Of a DNA stretch of 51,850 bases, positions 35,090 through 45,368 are shown piece after piece; within the stretch, counting starts at the first letter, position 1; the number at the start of each line of letters is the position of its first letter. Where the stretch lies: contig JAFGDP010000075.1 in NCBI GenBank assembly GCA_016932075.1, forward strand, positions 1-51,850, given 5' to 3'. Made by a program: the position numbers and the translations under genes. This DNA is from Chitinispirillaceae bacterium (lineage in GTDB: Bacteria; Fibrobacterota; Chitinivibrionia; Chitinivibrionales; Chitinispirillaceae). The notes beneath the pieces are model-generated. The model did not search any database. It saw only the letters and a program-made list of their open reading frames with translations, and had not been told where the DNA came from.

Positions 35090-36718
35090 ATGAAAAGTCA
35101 AAAAGTGCTAGCCCTCGCATGTATGGCCTCTCTTTCCTTTTTTTCTTTCTCTTCCGTTCAAGCCCTTACCGACGGGTATATCCTGGTCGGCGCCTATAGC
35201 GGCAAGGAAACGTTCTTGATCGATAAAAACGGGAAAACCGTTTGGCAGTGGAACCACACTACCTTACCCGACTCTCTCAACGGGTATTCATCCTACCTGC
35301 TTGAAAACGGCCACCTGCTCAGGACCGCTCAGGCGGCAAGTAACGTCAAGGTTCCGCCGAATGCTGCGCCGAGACAGGGTATTATTGATGAGGTGGATCA
35401 CGCCGGCAACGTGGTGTGGACCTACACCCTTGCAAACGATACGTTCATGCTGCATCATGATATGAAACCGCTTCCCCCGCGCAGCGGTGAGACCGTCGGG
35501 AATATACTTGCCTCGACCTTCAGCCTCCACACCAAGGCCGAGATGAAACAGGCGGGCGTTGATACGACGATATTACCCCGTGGAACCAACGTCATTCTGG
35601 CGGAAAAGATCATAGAGATCAAAAGAAACTTTCCGAGCGGCGGGGATATCGTTTGGGAGTGGCGAATGCTCGACCATGTTACGCCAAAAGAGTCGGCTTC
35701 GCTTCATCCGGAAAGAATAAGCGGCGGTATCGTTTCCTCGTTATGGATGGGTCAGTGGGTGCACCTCAACGGCATTGATTACTCGCCGGCAACGGATCTG
35801 ATCGTTTTCTCCTCGCGGGTGTTCAGTGAACTGTATGTCATTGATCACAGCACGACCACCGCTGAGGCGGCGGGCAGTACCGGAGGCGGATATAACAAAG
35901 GCGGCGACATCCTTTACCGATGGGGAAAGCCGGGAAATTACGGCGCAACCGGCGGTACCACCATAAGCTGTCTGCATTCGCCGACATGGGTCCCGGAGGG
36001 GTATGCGGGAGCGGGAAATATCCTCTTTTACCATAATAATATCGACTCCGGAAAATCGGAGGTCATCGAAATCAATCCGCCGCTGGACGCTCGCGGGAAT
36101 TTTATCAAGGAGGCAGGTGCACCGTTCGGTCCTCAATCACCATTCTGGAAATATGCTCCGGACACCAACTTCTTCTCCGCCTATATGAGCAGCACCATGC
36201 GCATGCCAGGACCGCAGGGACATACCGTCATTCATGAATCATATCCGCCCGCGCCCGGCGGTTCTCCTTCTGGCGTCGTTCCTAACACCGACAGCAGGAT
36301 ACGGGAAGTGTCCACCGATGGCCAGATTATTGATTCATTCTCCCTCACGGGACTGAATTCAGGGAGTTCCGGCATGATGAGGGGATTCAACCCGGCAAAA
36401 ATCATGTACTATCCGAGTTCCTACCCCGGGATCAGCAGATTGCTGACATCTATAAGAGAGCGGGGCAGCGGATCACAGGCAGGACCATTATCGCCGATGT
36501 TCAGCGTTCGCAGGACTTCCGGATCGATTATTTTTTCCGGCGTTGCAGGAGACAAGATCACCCTGGTGAGTCCTCAGGGAAAAGTTGTTGTATCCGGGAC
36601 GTTGTGCGGCAATAGCTTTAGCGTGAGCTCCGGCCGTTTGCCACCCGGGGTATACGGCGTAAAAGTCACAAAGGGAAACGAACAGATCTTATTGCGCGCG
36701 GTTACGATTGTCCGGTAA
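35090..36718 (+). CDS. Arylsulfotransferase-like (ASST) secreted protein
   Basis: 542 residues with a signal peptide (VLALACMASLSFFSFSSVQA). The body matches the ASST/Arylsulfotran beta-propeller family: GYILVGAYSGKETFLIDKNGKTVWQW at the start, GHLLRTAQ, GIIDEVDHAGNVVWTY, LHHDMKPLP with paired histidines near residue 125, VWEWRMLDHVTPKES, and QWVHLNGIDYSPATDLIVFSSR with its histidine. Known enzymes transfer sulfate between phenols in the periplasm through a catalytic histidine. The last ~90 residues are a sorting-type domain (DKITLVSPQGKVVVS...PGVYGVKV). Being under the same operator as the redox genes suggests phenolic compounds may be part of the system's chemistry; that link is inference. 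Confidence 0.8.
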   Translation: MKSQKVLALACMASLSFFSFSSVQALTDGYILVGAYSGKETFLIDKNGKTVWQWNHTTLPDSLNGYSSYLLENGHLLRTAQAASNVKVPPNAAPRQGIIDEVDHAGNVVWTYTLANDTFMLHHDMKPLPPRSGETVGNILASTFSLHTKAEMKQAGVDTTILPRGTNVILAEKIIEIKRNFPSGGDIVWEWRMLDHVTPKESASLHPERISGGIVSSLWMGQWVHLNGIDYSPATDLIVFSSRVFSELYVIDHSTTTAEAAGSTGGGYNKGGDILYRWGKPGNYGATGGTTISCLHSPTWVPEGYAGAGNILFYHNNIDSGKSEVIEINPPLDARGNFIKEAGAPFGPQSPFWKYAPDTNFFSAYMSSTMRMPGPQGHTVIHESYPPAPGGSPSGVVPNTDSRIREVSTDGQIIDSFSLTGLNSGSSGMMRGFNPAKIMYYPSSYPGISRLLTSIRERGSGSQAGPLSPMFSVRRTSGSIIFSGVAGDKITLVSPQGKVVVSGTLCGNSFSVSSGRLPPGVYGVKVTKGNEQILLRAVTIVR

Positions 36719-36820
36719 TGCCCTGCCATAAGGGATCCATGCCCGGGGGCGATACAACCGTAACCATGGGGCCTGGCAGAAGGGGATTCAAGCTGCGCGT
36801 CGTAACCATAAGGAGTAAAG

Positions 36821-38341
<1,521 letters not shown>

Positions 38342-38356
38342 CGAAGGGGGAGAACG

Positions 38357-39976
38357 TTGGCGCGTTGGATCATGATGGTGCGATGGGGCAAGCCTCTCCA
38401 TTGCCGCTTTTCCATTCTTGTCGCAATCATCGCGGCACACGCAAGTCTGGCCGCAATGAGCGATTCGTCGGATCTGATTTTTAATGACCAGCGGGTCAAC
38501 GACTACCGGATCACGTTCTACCAGTCCGCGTGGGACACGATGCTGCGGTTCAACTACAACCGTGGTGAGGAGTACATGCCGGCCCGGTTCGCGTGGTATG
38601 GTCCGAACGGAGACAGCATTGTCCTCGACAGCATCGGCGTGCGGTACAAGGGGAATTCATCGTATGTGTTCGCCGGCGCCTCGCACAAGAAGCCGTTCAA
38701 ATGCTATTTCAACAAATACCGGAAAAGCCAGCTTTTTTTTGGTCTTGAAAAGCTGAATTTCAGCAACGGCGTGCAGGACCCCAGCTGCATGCGCGAGAAA
38801 ATCGCCTACGACGTCATTCGAAAATACCTGCCTGCGCCCCGCGCCGCCTTTGCGAAACTCACCGTGGAAGACAGCCTTGTCAAGTCTTTCTATACCCAGA
38901 TCGAGCAGGTCGACGAGCTGTTTCTCGACCGCCATTTCGGCAACAGCAAGTACAACCTTTACAAGGCCGCGGATCAGGGCGCCACCCTCGCCTACAAGGG
39001 GGTCAACCAGTCGAATTACGAGGGCGATTACGAGCTGAAGACCAACGAGAGCGAAAACGACTGGTCCGGATTGCTCGACCTGGTGGACCAGTTGAACAGC
39101 ACGCCAGACAGCAGTTTCGTGAGAATCGTGGGGCAATGCCTTGACTTTGACAACTGCATCCGGTATCTGGCGTTCAACATGGTGAATGCCAATTTCGACA
39201 GCTATACCGGCTCCGGCAGGAATTACTACCTGTACGACAACCGGAAGGCGGGCACATTCAAGCTTGTCCCGTGGGACCTTAATCTGTCCTTTGGCGTGTA
39301 TAAATACAGCTGGAGCAACGTGATCACCGTGGATGCGTTCGCCCCGACGAATCTGGACCAGCGCCCTCTTGCCAAGCGGATACTGGCCAATGACTCTCTC
39401 AAACGGGTGTATGCCGGGTATATGAAGGACATGATTAACGGTCCGTTGTGCGCCGACTCGGTCAAAGCCCTGGCCCACCGCTACAAGGCCCTTATTGACT
39501 CCTGCGTGAACGATGATGCGAAAAAGTTTTACACCTATGAGCAGTTTGTCGCCAACGTCGACACCGAAGTGGTCATTATGGAGGGCATCACCAGGACGAT
39601 CCTGCCCGGGCTTGCTTCGTTTACCGCCCAGAGAAACAGCATCCTGAGCGCGCAGATTGAAATGGCGCTGCCCGTGCTTCCGCGACTGGACAGACATGGA
39701 GCAGGTCATGACATGGTGCTACGATGCGAAAGCACGACCTCGGGAAAAAGCCTTGTCATACGCTATGGTGTGCCCGTGGCGTGCGAACGGGTTGCCATTG
39801 AGCTGTACAATGCCAGTGGCGCACGCGTCAGGTCGGTTTCCCTTGGCAGCACAAGCAGGGGCATGCATACGGCAACGATACCTGCGCACACGGTGCCGCC
39901 CGGCTGTTATGCGCTGCTGCTCAGAGCCGGCAACGCTTCGGTCACCCGGAATATTCTTCTTATTTCCAATCATTGA
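38357..39976 (+). CDS. CotH-like secreted protein kinase-fold protein
   Basis: 539 residues if started at the TTG (38357) six bases after GGGGGAG; ATG codons 15-18 bases later are the alternative. A signal sequence (FSILVAIIAAHASLAA) leads to a CotH domain: VRYKGNSSYVF near 95, KPFKCYFNKY, FFGLEKLNFSN, FLDRHFGNSKYNLYKA near 195, and VPWDLNLSFG near 305, where CotH kinases carry metal-binding Asp/Asn. CotH proteins phosphorylate secreted proteins in spores and are common in cellulosomal and surface proteins. The last ~90 residues are a sorting-type domain (VAIELYNASGARVRS...PGCYALLL). It follows the SUMF1-like gene by 15 bases and converges with the zinc peptidase gene. Confidence 0.82.
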   Translation: MARWIMMVRWGKPLHCRFSILVAIIAAHASLAAMSDSSDLIFNDQRVNDYRITFYQSAWDTMLRFNYNRGEEYMPARFAWYGPNGDSIVLDSIGVRYKGNSSYVFAGASHKKPFKCYFNKYRKSQLFFGLEKLNFSNGVQDPSCMREKIAYDVIRKYLPAPRAAFAKLTVEDSLVKSFYTQIEQVDELFLDRHFGNSKYNLYKAADQGATLAYKGVNQSNYEGDYELKTNESENDWSGLLDLVDQLNSTPDSSFVRIVGQCLDFDNCIRYLAFNMVNANFDSYTGSGRNYYLYDNRKAGTFKLVPWDLNLSFGVYKYSWSNVITVDAFAPTNLDQRPLAKRILANDSLKRVYAGYMKDMINGPLCADSVKALAHRYKALIDSCVNDDAKKFYTYEQFVANVDTEVVIMEGITRTILPGLASFTAQRNSILSAQIEMALPVLPRLDRHGAGHDMVLRCESTTSGKSLVIRYGVPVACERVAIELYNASGARVRSVSLGSTSRGMHTATIPAHTVPPGCYALLLRAGNASVTRNILLISNH

Positions 39977-39991
39977 TCTGTCGGCGTGCCG

Positions 39992-41332
39992 CTATCGTTT
40001 TGCAGACTTCTTTTCATCCAAAATATCTACGACGAACCATTCGCAATCCAGGGCAGCGGTGTTTTCATTCAGGACCCAGCCCATTTTTTCATGAGCCACA
40101 TGCCAATTATCGGTATAGAACCGGTCTTTTGATGTTTTATTCTGCAAAACGATCGACCACCCGGTTCGTATTTTCGGGTATGAAACGACAAAAGGCTTTC
40201 CGCGGGTTTTGGTTACTGTTGCGCAATCGGACCGGGAAACAAGTTCCGCGCTTACAATGTCGGCATCACGGTTAAAAATGGCGCGGGAGTTCCATCCTCG
40301 CCCTCCCCAGGAATTTCCCATATGCGCGCAGTAACTGGTCTTTTCCGAAATGCCAAACGAGGGGTGTTTCCGGATCGGCGCCCGCGGTATCCAGATCTCT
40401 TTTTGCCGGTCATGCGCAGGACGCCTGTCATTGAACCGTTCCCGCGGCATGCATGAAAAGGTTCCGCACGTTCCCCCAAGTGTTTCGGAATTGCCATCGC
40501 TCTCGTCTATTCCCAGCACATGACCGAACTCATGCTGAACAACGCCGGCCAAGTCGAATACTCCCAATTTGAAACGCTTCCCGCCAAACACCGAATAGTG
40601 CGGCAAGGCGGTCAATGCGCGTTCGTTTTCCAGAAGGCATCCCCATCGAAAGCAGATCCGTTCCAGGGCCAGGTCCATGCTTCCATAGTTTTCTGCCAAA
40701 CGCTTGAGCTGCTGGTCGTACGTTTTTCCTTCACCGGTCGCACCACCGCTCCAGTATTCCACCCATCGCGGTTCGTTTCGGTCCCAGGCCGCTTGGTAGT
40801 ACTCGAACGACATGAACGGACTCGCGAAATCCAGGGAACGGAACGCCAGGTTCACGCAGTTGATGGTCATGCCGGCGGTCGGCCCGCTGGTCCAGAAGTT
40901 GGTGTAGCCGGCCCATCCCGCGCTGGTGAGATCTTTAAAGGTCACCGTGAAATTGGCGTCAGCATGGTTTTTGACAAATTCAACATTCAGATCAGGAAGG
41001 ATGCTTGCCCAGAGGTATAGGCCCAGCTTCACGGCCGACCTGATCTCTTCATCGGGAAGTTCATGAACGAACTCGTTCCCAATGGTGTCTTGTTTGTTGA
41101 TGAACACTCTCAGGCTGGGAAAGACGGAGTCGATCAAATGGTCGCGTGAACCCCGGAGCAGTGACTCGTATCCGCCTTTTGGTGCAGATATGGTGCTCAT
41201 GGGGGCGCTCGCGGCGACACTCGCTGGGACGGTCGCGGATTCGGCCGCGCGCTGTTTGGGTGATGGCGGATGACAGAAATCCGACAACAGGAAACAGCAC
41301 GCTGTCAGTACGACAAGGATGCGTATGACCAT
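39992..41332 (-). CDS. Secreted zinc metallopeptidase (metzincin/M57-like)
   Basis: 446 residues with an N-terminal hydrophobic leader (IRILVVLTACCFLLSDF). The catalytic region is VQHEFGHVLGIDESDG near residue 268: HExxH followed by the glycine of metzincins, but the usual third ligand position three residues after that glycine is Glu, with Asp on either side of the pattern. Earlier, FTVTFKDLTSAGWAGYTNFW resembles the beta-strand edge of matrixin-like domains. The remaining C-terminal ~130 residues are of unknown fold. GGGGGA precedes the ATG. Probably a secreted protease acting on matrix or competitor proteins; no sorting domain is evident. Confidence 0.7.
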   Translation of the reverse strand: MVIRILVVLTACCFLLSDFCHPPSPKQRAAESATVPASVAASAPMSTISAPKGGYESLLRGSRDHLIDSVFPSLRVFINKQDTIGNEFVHELPDEEIRSAVKLGLYLWASILPDLNVEFVKNHADANFTVTFKDLTSAGWAGYTNFWTSGPTAGMTINCVNLAFRSLDFASPFMSFEYYQAAWDRNEPRWVEYWSGGATGEGKTYDQQLKRLAENYGSMDLALERICFRWGCLLENERALTALPHYSVFGGKRFKLGVFDLAGVVQHEFGHVLGIDESDGNSETLGGTCGTFSCMPRERFNDRRPAHDRQKEIWIPRAPIRKHPSFGISEKTSYCAHMGNSWGGRGWNSRAIFNRDADIVSAELVSRSDCATVTKTRGKPFVVSYPKIRTGWSIVLQNKTSKDRFYTDNWHVAHEKMGWVLNENTAALDCEWFVVDILDEKKSAKR

Positions 41333-41455
41333 TGCGTCCCCCGGAGAAGGGCGTTGAATATGTTCGCTTCAATAATCACGGTATAGAAAGAATAGTATAT
41401 GCAAATCGCCCAGACCTATCAGAAATCGTTTTAAGCGCGGTGCATATTTCTATCC

Positions 41456-41659
41456 ATGAAACGGTCCGGAACCGCTGATCTTCCGCTCCACTACGGTCAT
41501 GTGCCCGAGTGGCTCCATACCCGCATGACCTCGCTCGGTCGCGAGATCGTCCGGGTGTTTGTCATGGAGCACGGGACATCCGGCGTTCTGCAGAGGCTTT
41601 AAGATCCGTTCTGGTTCCAGGCGCTCGGATGCGTCCTGGGCAGACCCGGCAGCGTATGA
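41456..41659 (+). pseudogene. DUF763 N-terminal remnant with in-frame stop
   Basis: Reading from ATG 41456 gives the conserved opening of DUF763 proteins (MKRSGTADLPLHYGHVPEWL, RMTSLGREIV), then a TAA at 41600 in place of the serine expected in RLSDPFWFQALG, after which the frame continues with DPFWFQALGCVLG and ends at TGA 41657. The remaining ~300 residues of a DUF763 protein are absent. It is on the plus strand between two minus-strand peptidase genes. A decayed, truncated gene. Confidence 0.8.
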
Positions 41660-41674
41660 GCGCGAGTGAAAAGG

Positions 41675-41724
41675 TAAAATAAACAAGGCGGATCAGGATA
41701 TCCTGATCCGCCTTGTTTATTTTA
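41675..41724. terminator. Perfect 50-bp palindrome, probable bidirectional terminator
   Basis: The arms 41675-41699 and 41700-41724 are perfectly complementary over 25 bp with no loop (centre GGATATCC), bordered by A-rich and T-rich ends (TAAAATAAACAAGGCGG...). Transcription in either direction would give a GC-rich hairpin core followed by U-rich sequence. It lies 27 bases past the stop of the C25-like gene and just past the DUF763 remnant. Confidence 0.85.
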
Positions 41725-41751
41725 TTAAAAAGGGGAATGCGGTGGTCGTAC

Positions 41752-43164
41752 CTAGCGTATCACTGCTGAAATGGTTTTTTTGACGCCTCCAATACACAGT
41801 TCGCAGACATATAATCCCGGCAGCAGCGAAGCACCCTTTAGCGCAATGCTGTTGTTACCGGCTTGCGCAGAGGCATCGACATGCGTCCAGACCGTTTTCC
41901 CTTGCAGGGTGACCATTCTTATCAGAACCTTAGTTCCATGATAGAGCTGCGGGATGGAATACTCCACACTCGTTCCCCTGACGAGTACGCTCACTTCGTG
42001 CGATTGGTGCGCTGAAACCGAAGCGCGTTTGTTATCCGGAACAATATGAACGGCGTCATATTTGGGTACCTTGAGCGTTCCCACTCCCTGCAGGTTCATG
42101 CCGTAATGCCAGCCGATGCTGCGAAGGCCCTCGTCATTAAACCAGAGCCTGAACGCGTCGCCGAATGATCTGCCCTCGCCCAGCGGTTCGTTATACGCGC
42201 CGAAACTGCCCGGCCGCATGCTTCCGGATTTTGCGCTGCCCACGCAGACAAGTCCCTGCTTTGAAAGCGCGTATGCCCCGCACATGTTCGTTCTGCTGAT
42301 ATCGGCGTTGAAACAGGCAAAGGAGTTAACAAACCTTAAATTGAAATCACGGTCCCGCTGGTCGGTTATACTGACGCCGATGGCATGCGACGTCCATGCC
42401 GAATGAGAGTATACAAACGCATACTCCCGCCCTTCCTCCAGCGACGCCATATACTGGGCGCCGCACGCACGGTTGCTCGCACTTTCATCTTCAGTGCTTC
42501 GGTAGGCGTCCGTGTTTTCAGTGGTATAGGGCAGATCACCCATGTTCTCTCTTTCCAGGCCGTTCCACGCCCAGTACTGTCCCGCTATGACATACAGCGG
42601 GTCAATATCGTCCTGCCCGTGCATGCGGCTCTTCACGCGCGCGAAATAGTCATTGACCATGGTCGGCTCATCGTCAAAATACCTGGTCAGCACGCTTGCA
42701 ATAATGCGGGACACCCAGATTTCAGCCTCCCGGTTTCCGGTATGCGAGGTGAAGAGGCCGCCCGAACCTGACCAGCTGCCGTCCAAGTCCATGAAATAGA
42801 GATCACACACGAACTCTGACGGAGGCGCTTCGTCGCTTAACACCGCTGAATTGTCAAACATGACGATAGGCAGATCCCCGATAAGAACAACGCCCTCCAA
42901 TTGGCTGTTTTCATACTGTTCTCTCAAGGTGTCTTTCATTTCCTCCATGGAACTGTTTTCATTGAATGTGCCGGAGCATATCCATACGTTTCTGTTTTCA
43001 ATCCTCTGGACGTCTTCAGCATATCCTTGGACCGCGCTGCTGACCGACGGCCAGAGATCCTCATTGACAATAATGCCGATGGTTCCCTGCTGAGCCGACG
43101 CACTGAGAACAAGCATTGCCACCAACGCTGCCGAGGCAAACATCACCATGATACGGTTCATCAT
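41752..43164 (-). CDS. C25 (gingipain-like) secreted cysteine peptidase
   Basis: 470 residues with a signal peptide (MVMFASAALVAMLVLSASA). The caspase-like fold shows LEGVVLIGDLPIVMFDN near 110, EIWVSRI near 165, a histidine in FVYSHSAWTSH near 263 and the probable catalytic cysteine in VNSFACFNAD near 293, followed by LSKQGLVCVGSAKSG, the strand after the active site in C25 enzymes. The sequence ends with a sorting-type domain (VLIRMVTLQGKTVWTH...PGLYVCEL...SAVIR), as in gingipains themselves. Its ATG overlaps the stop of the HEAT-like gene (ATGA). GGAGG inside that gene's end provides the ribosome binding site. The palindrome at 41675 likely ends this operon. Confidence 0.75.
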   Translation of the reverse strand: MMNRIMVMFASAALVAMLVLSASAQQGTIGIIVNEDLWPSVSSAVQGYAEDVQRIENRNVWICSGTFNENSSMEEMKDTLREQYENSQLEGVVLIGDLPIVMFDNSAVLSDEAPPSEFVCDLYFMDLDGSWSGSGGLFTSHTGNREAEIWVSRIIASVLTRYFDDEPTMVNDYFARVKSRMHGQDDIDPLYVIAGQYWAWNGLERENMGDLPYTTENTDAYRSTEDESASNRACGAQYMASLEEGREYAFVYSHSAWTSHAIGVSITDQRDRDFNLRFVNSFACFNADISRTNMCGAYALSKQGLVCVGSAKSGSMRPGSFGAYNEPLGEGRSFGDAFRLWFNDEGLRSIGWHYGMNLQGVGTLKVPKYDAVHIVPDNKRASVSAHQSHEVSVLVRGTSVEYSIPQLYHGTKVLIRMVTLQGKTVWTHVDASAQAGNNSIALKGASLLPGLYVCELCIGGVKKTISAVIR

Positions 43165-43826
43165 TTGCCTCCTTTCGCACGAAGCGTCTGTTCCAGGTCA
43201 GAGGCAAATGTAAGGCACATCAATTTGTGCGAATACAGGAGAGGGTCCATGTTCTCCTTTCGCGCCGCTTGTACCTGCGCCTCCATTCGCGCCCGGTAGT
43301 CGCCCACCCTGTCCGCCAGGGCCGGATCAGCCAGATCGGCGATTGCCTGGAGTATGAACTCACCCCGGTCGTCGTTGCCCTGGTCCTCGGAAAGCAGCCT
43401 GGCAAGAAACAGGCTCGCACCCGGACCGCCGGTTTTTCCCAGTGTAGTAATGATGGTATACCGTATCCGTTTGGCATAGGCGCGGCTGTAGGTGCGCTCG
43501 ACACTATTGTAGAGATTGATGAGTTTCGTGTTTGCATCAGACAAAGAGAACGTGCCGATCCGGTACACCGCGGCATCAACCACCACCGGCGATTTATCGG
43601 CAAGGGCGCTCATAAGCAGGTCGCGCACCCACGTTGGCACTGCGGCGCTTTTTGATCCGGCATACACCTGCGGTTCTAGTGAATAGAGCATCTGCTGCCG
43701 CTCCACCGAATTGTCGCACGCTTTGAATTTCTGCACCAGGTCCGGGCCGGCCGGACCATCGGCAGCATACACTCCGAAACAGGTTGACACCAGCAGTAAC
43801 CACAGCAGAATACGCGGTAAAACCAT
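43161..43826 (-). CDS. Secreted HEAT-repeat-like protein
   Basis: 221 residues from the ATG at 43826, picked because GGAGAGGAGG precedes it and the signal peptide VLPRILLWLLLVSTCFGVYA follows directly; longer starts add a 36-residue extension without a leader. The body is alpha-helical with two-helix units (WVRDLLMSALADKSPVVVDAAVYRIG, IRYTIITTLGKTGGPGASLFLARLL, GEFILQAIADLADPALADRVG) as in HEAT/PBS-type repeats. No catalytic motif. Translational coupling with the C25-like peptidase (four-base overlap) suggests it is a dedicated chaperone, inhibitor or anchoring partner of that protease. Confidence 0.7.
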   Translation of the reverse strand: MVLPRILLWLLLVSTCFGVYAADGPAGPDLVQKFKACDNSVERQQMLYSLEPQVYAGSKSAAVPTWVRDLLMSALADKSPVVVDAAVYRIGTFSLSDANTKLINLYNSVERTYSRAYAKRIRYTIITTLGKTGGPGASLFLARLLSEDQGNDDRGEFILQAIADLADPALADRVGDYRARMEAQVQAARKENMDPLLYSHKLMCLTFASDLEQTLRAKGGK

Positions 43827-44339
43827 TACGCGCCTCCTCTCCTTGATTTTTTTCATATATATTGTTGTATCTGGCATAAAAGCAGCGAGACCAGAACAAA
43901 AAAAGCCTTGTTCGCTTGTCCCTGGCCGGAACACTTCTGTAACGGCCCCGGTTTAAGTAAAGGCATTCTCCCTCTCCCGGAAGAAAGACAGCCTCACCCT
44001 GTTCGAATTAATAATAAGGTACTTTTACTGAAATTTCCTAGATTTTTCAGTTGTGCGCTAATAATGCGGAGGTTACGGGGGGTGCAGCAGGCAGGCAAGG
44101 ATTGCGGATTTGTGCCGCTTGTAAGCCAAGCCTGCCCTGAGCTATTGACGAAAAGTCGGAGTAAGCGCAGTCGAAGCATTGAAAGAAAAATCCAAAAACA
44201 TAGGTATTCCGGAATCACTAGACCACCGGTGCGTAGAATACACAGGCTATTACCTTTGGCCCTGTCCACAGCACCATGCCTGCATTCAGTGCTTGTTCTG
44301 TTGAAACGTGAAAAATGGATGCAAGCGCGTTTTGGCGTG
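43827..44339. other. Non-coding stretch with decayed sequence
   Basis: About 510 bases between the HEAT-like gene and the truncated pectate lyase. No convincing gene. Around 44115-44180 the minus strand reads CTTCGACTGCGC, then TCAATAGCTCAGGGCAGGC, similar to the 'CTTCGAC...GCTCAGG' intergenic repeat often seen in large environmental genomes. The region probably includes the lost 3' part of the pectate lyase gene and an upstream promoter for the peptidase operon, which I cannot place. Confidence 0.4.
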
Positions 44340-44960
44340 CTACCAGGTTGTCCGGTAATGGCCGTTGCCCGGATACAGTGAATCCGAGCCGCTGATAAGG
44401 ACTGAATATTGATGGTCGCTTGAGCCGGCCGCATTGTCTTGCTTCGGCGGTTTCAGATAGGTGAAGGTGATGTCATCTGCCCAGGTGGAACTGCGGAATT
44501 CGCAGTGGTCCAGGCAGAGCCTGGTGCATGCCTTGTAGGTGAGCAGGTCCTGGCCGCCGCTTTCGCGCGCTCCCGGACCTTCGAAGATGAGGTTGCGGAT
44601 GATGATATTGGTGGAACCTTCCCGCAGGTGCAGAATGCCGGAACCATCCCTGGTCTTGTCCGGATTGACCAGTTTTGCGCCTGGCAGGCCGATGATCGTT
44701 TTATTGGTATAGACGCCGGCGATACGGGAGGCAGGAATGGCGCCGAAAACCAGGATCACTGATTTGCTTCCGGCCAGGGCCGAGGAAAGTTGCGCTGCCG
44801 TTGTCACGGTCACGGTATTTGACGAGGTGGGCGTGCCGCCGCCGGTTATGCCGCCAGCGTATCCGACCGGGTTGGTCATGTAATACGGGGATTGGGATTG
44901 AGCGCTTATGCAAACAAGCGCACTGACAATGACCATGAGTGTGAAACGATTTTTTTTCAT
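44340..44960 (-). pseudogene. Truncated PL1-type pectate lyase
   Basis: The ATG at 44960 follows GGAA and opens a signal peptide (RFTLMVIVSALVCISAQS). The chain then follows polysaccharide lyase family 1: VGYAGGITGGG, IPASRIAGVYTNKTIIGLPGA, IIIRNLIFEGPGARESGGQD, LCLDHCEFRSS and SVLISGSDSLYPGNGHYRTTW, and stops with TAG where PL1 enzymes continue with an HHN motif. The usual DGxxD block after DHCEF also seems to be missing, so an internal deletion is likely. The 206 residues are a little over half a normal PL1 catalytic domain and lack the sorting domain seen in neighbours. Almost surely inactive. Confidence 0.7.
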
Positions 44961-45184
44961 GCTGCTTTTCCATTCAACCATAAAAAGGTCCCTTACAACC
45001 GTACGCGGATCCGAGGTAAATTTTCCACTAATTATATCAAATTTTTCTATGAAGCGCAACGGTTAAAGCGATTAAATAGAAGAGCCTGGTTTTACGTGAA
45101 CAACAATATAAATATGACAATATTTCACATCTTTGCCCCAACCACGCTTGACTATGACCCCTTGCTATCTCCCTGTTTCGGGCA

Positions 45185-45328
45185 TTAACGGCGGTTCGGG
45201 GTGACGGTCTTGTCGATAACCTTCCGGCCCTGAATGGAGAACCCGCTAGTCTGGCCATTAATTGACAGTACCAGAACAAACAACAGAACAACGAAGGTAC
45301 CAGCATGTATCCTTAAACATAGGTTCAT
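45185..45328 (-). pseudogene. Signal-peptide stub of a lost secreted enzyme
   Basis: A 47-codon frame starts at ATG 45328 with AGCGAGGA five bases upstream, encodes a clear signal peptide (FVVLLFVLVLSINGQ) and then TSGFSIQGRKVIDKT, and terminates. The mature start resembles the N-terminus of glycoside hydrolases of the GH5 type (compare the neighbour's 'LKVVGSQLQNKNSKQVILRG'), with the rest deleted. It could instead be a tiny secreted peptide. It lies between the GH5 gene and the truncated pectate lyase. Confidence 0.5.
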
Positions 45329-45368
45329 ACAATTCCTCGCTTTTACGTTGTAACAGTTCAATGAAAAA

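Noticed and set aside
38657..39709. 350-codon minus-strand frame opposite the CotH-like gene.
   Set aside because: It lies wholly within a gene with clear CotH motifs on the other strand and its composition follows the complement of that gene.
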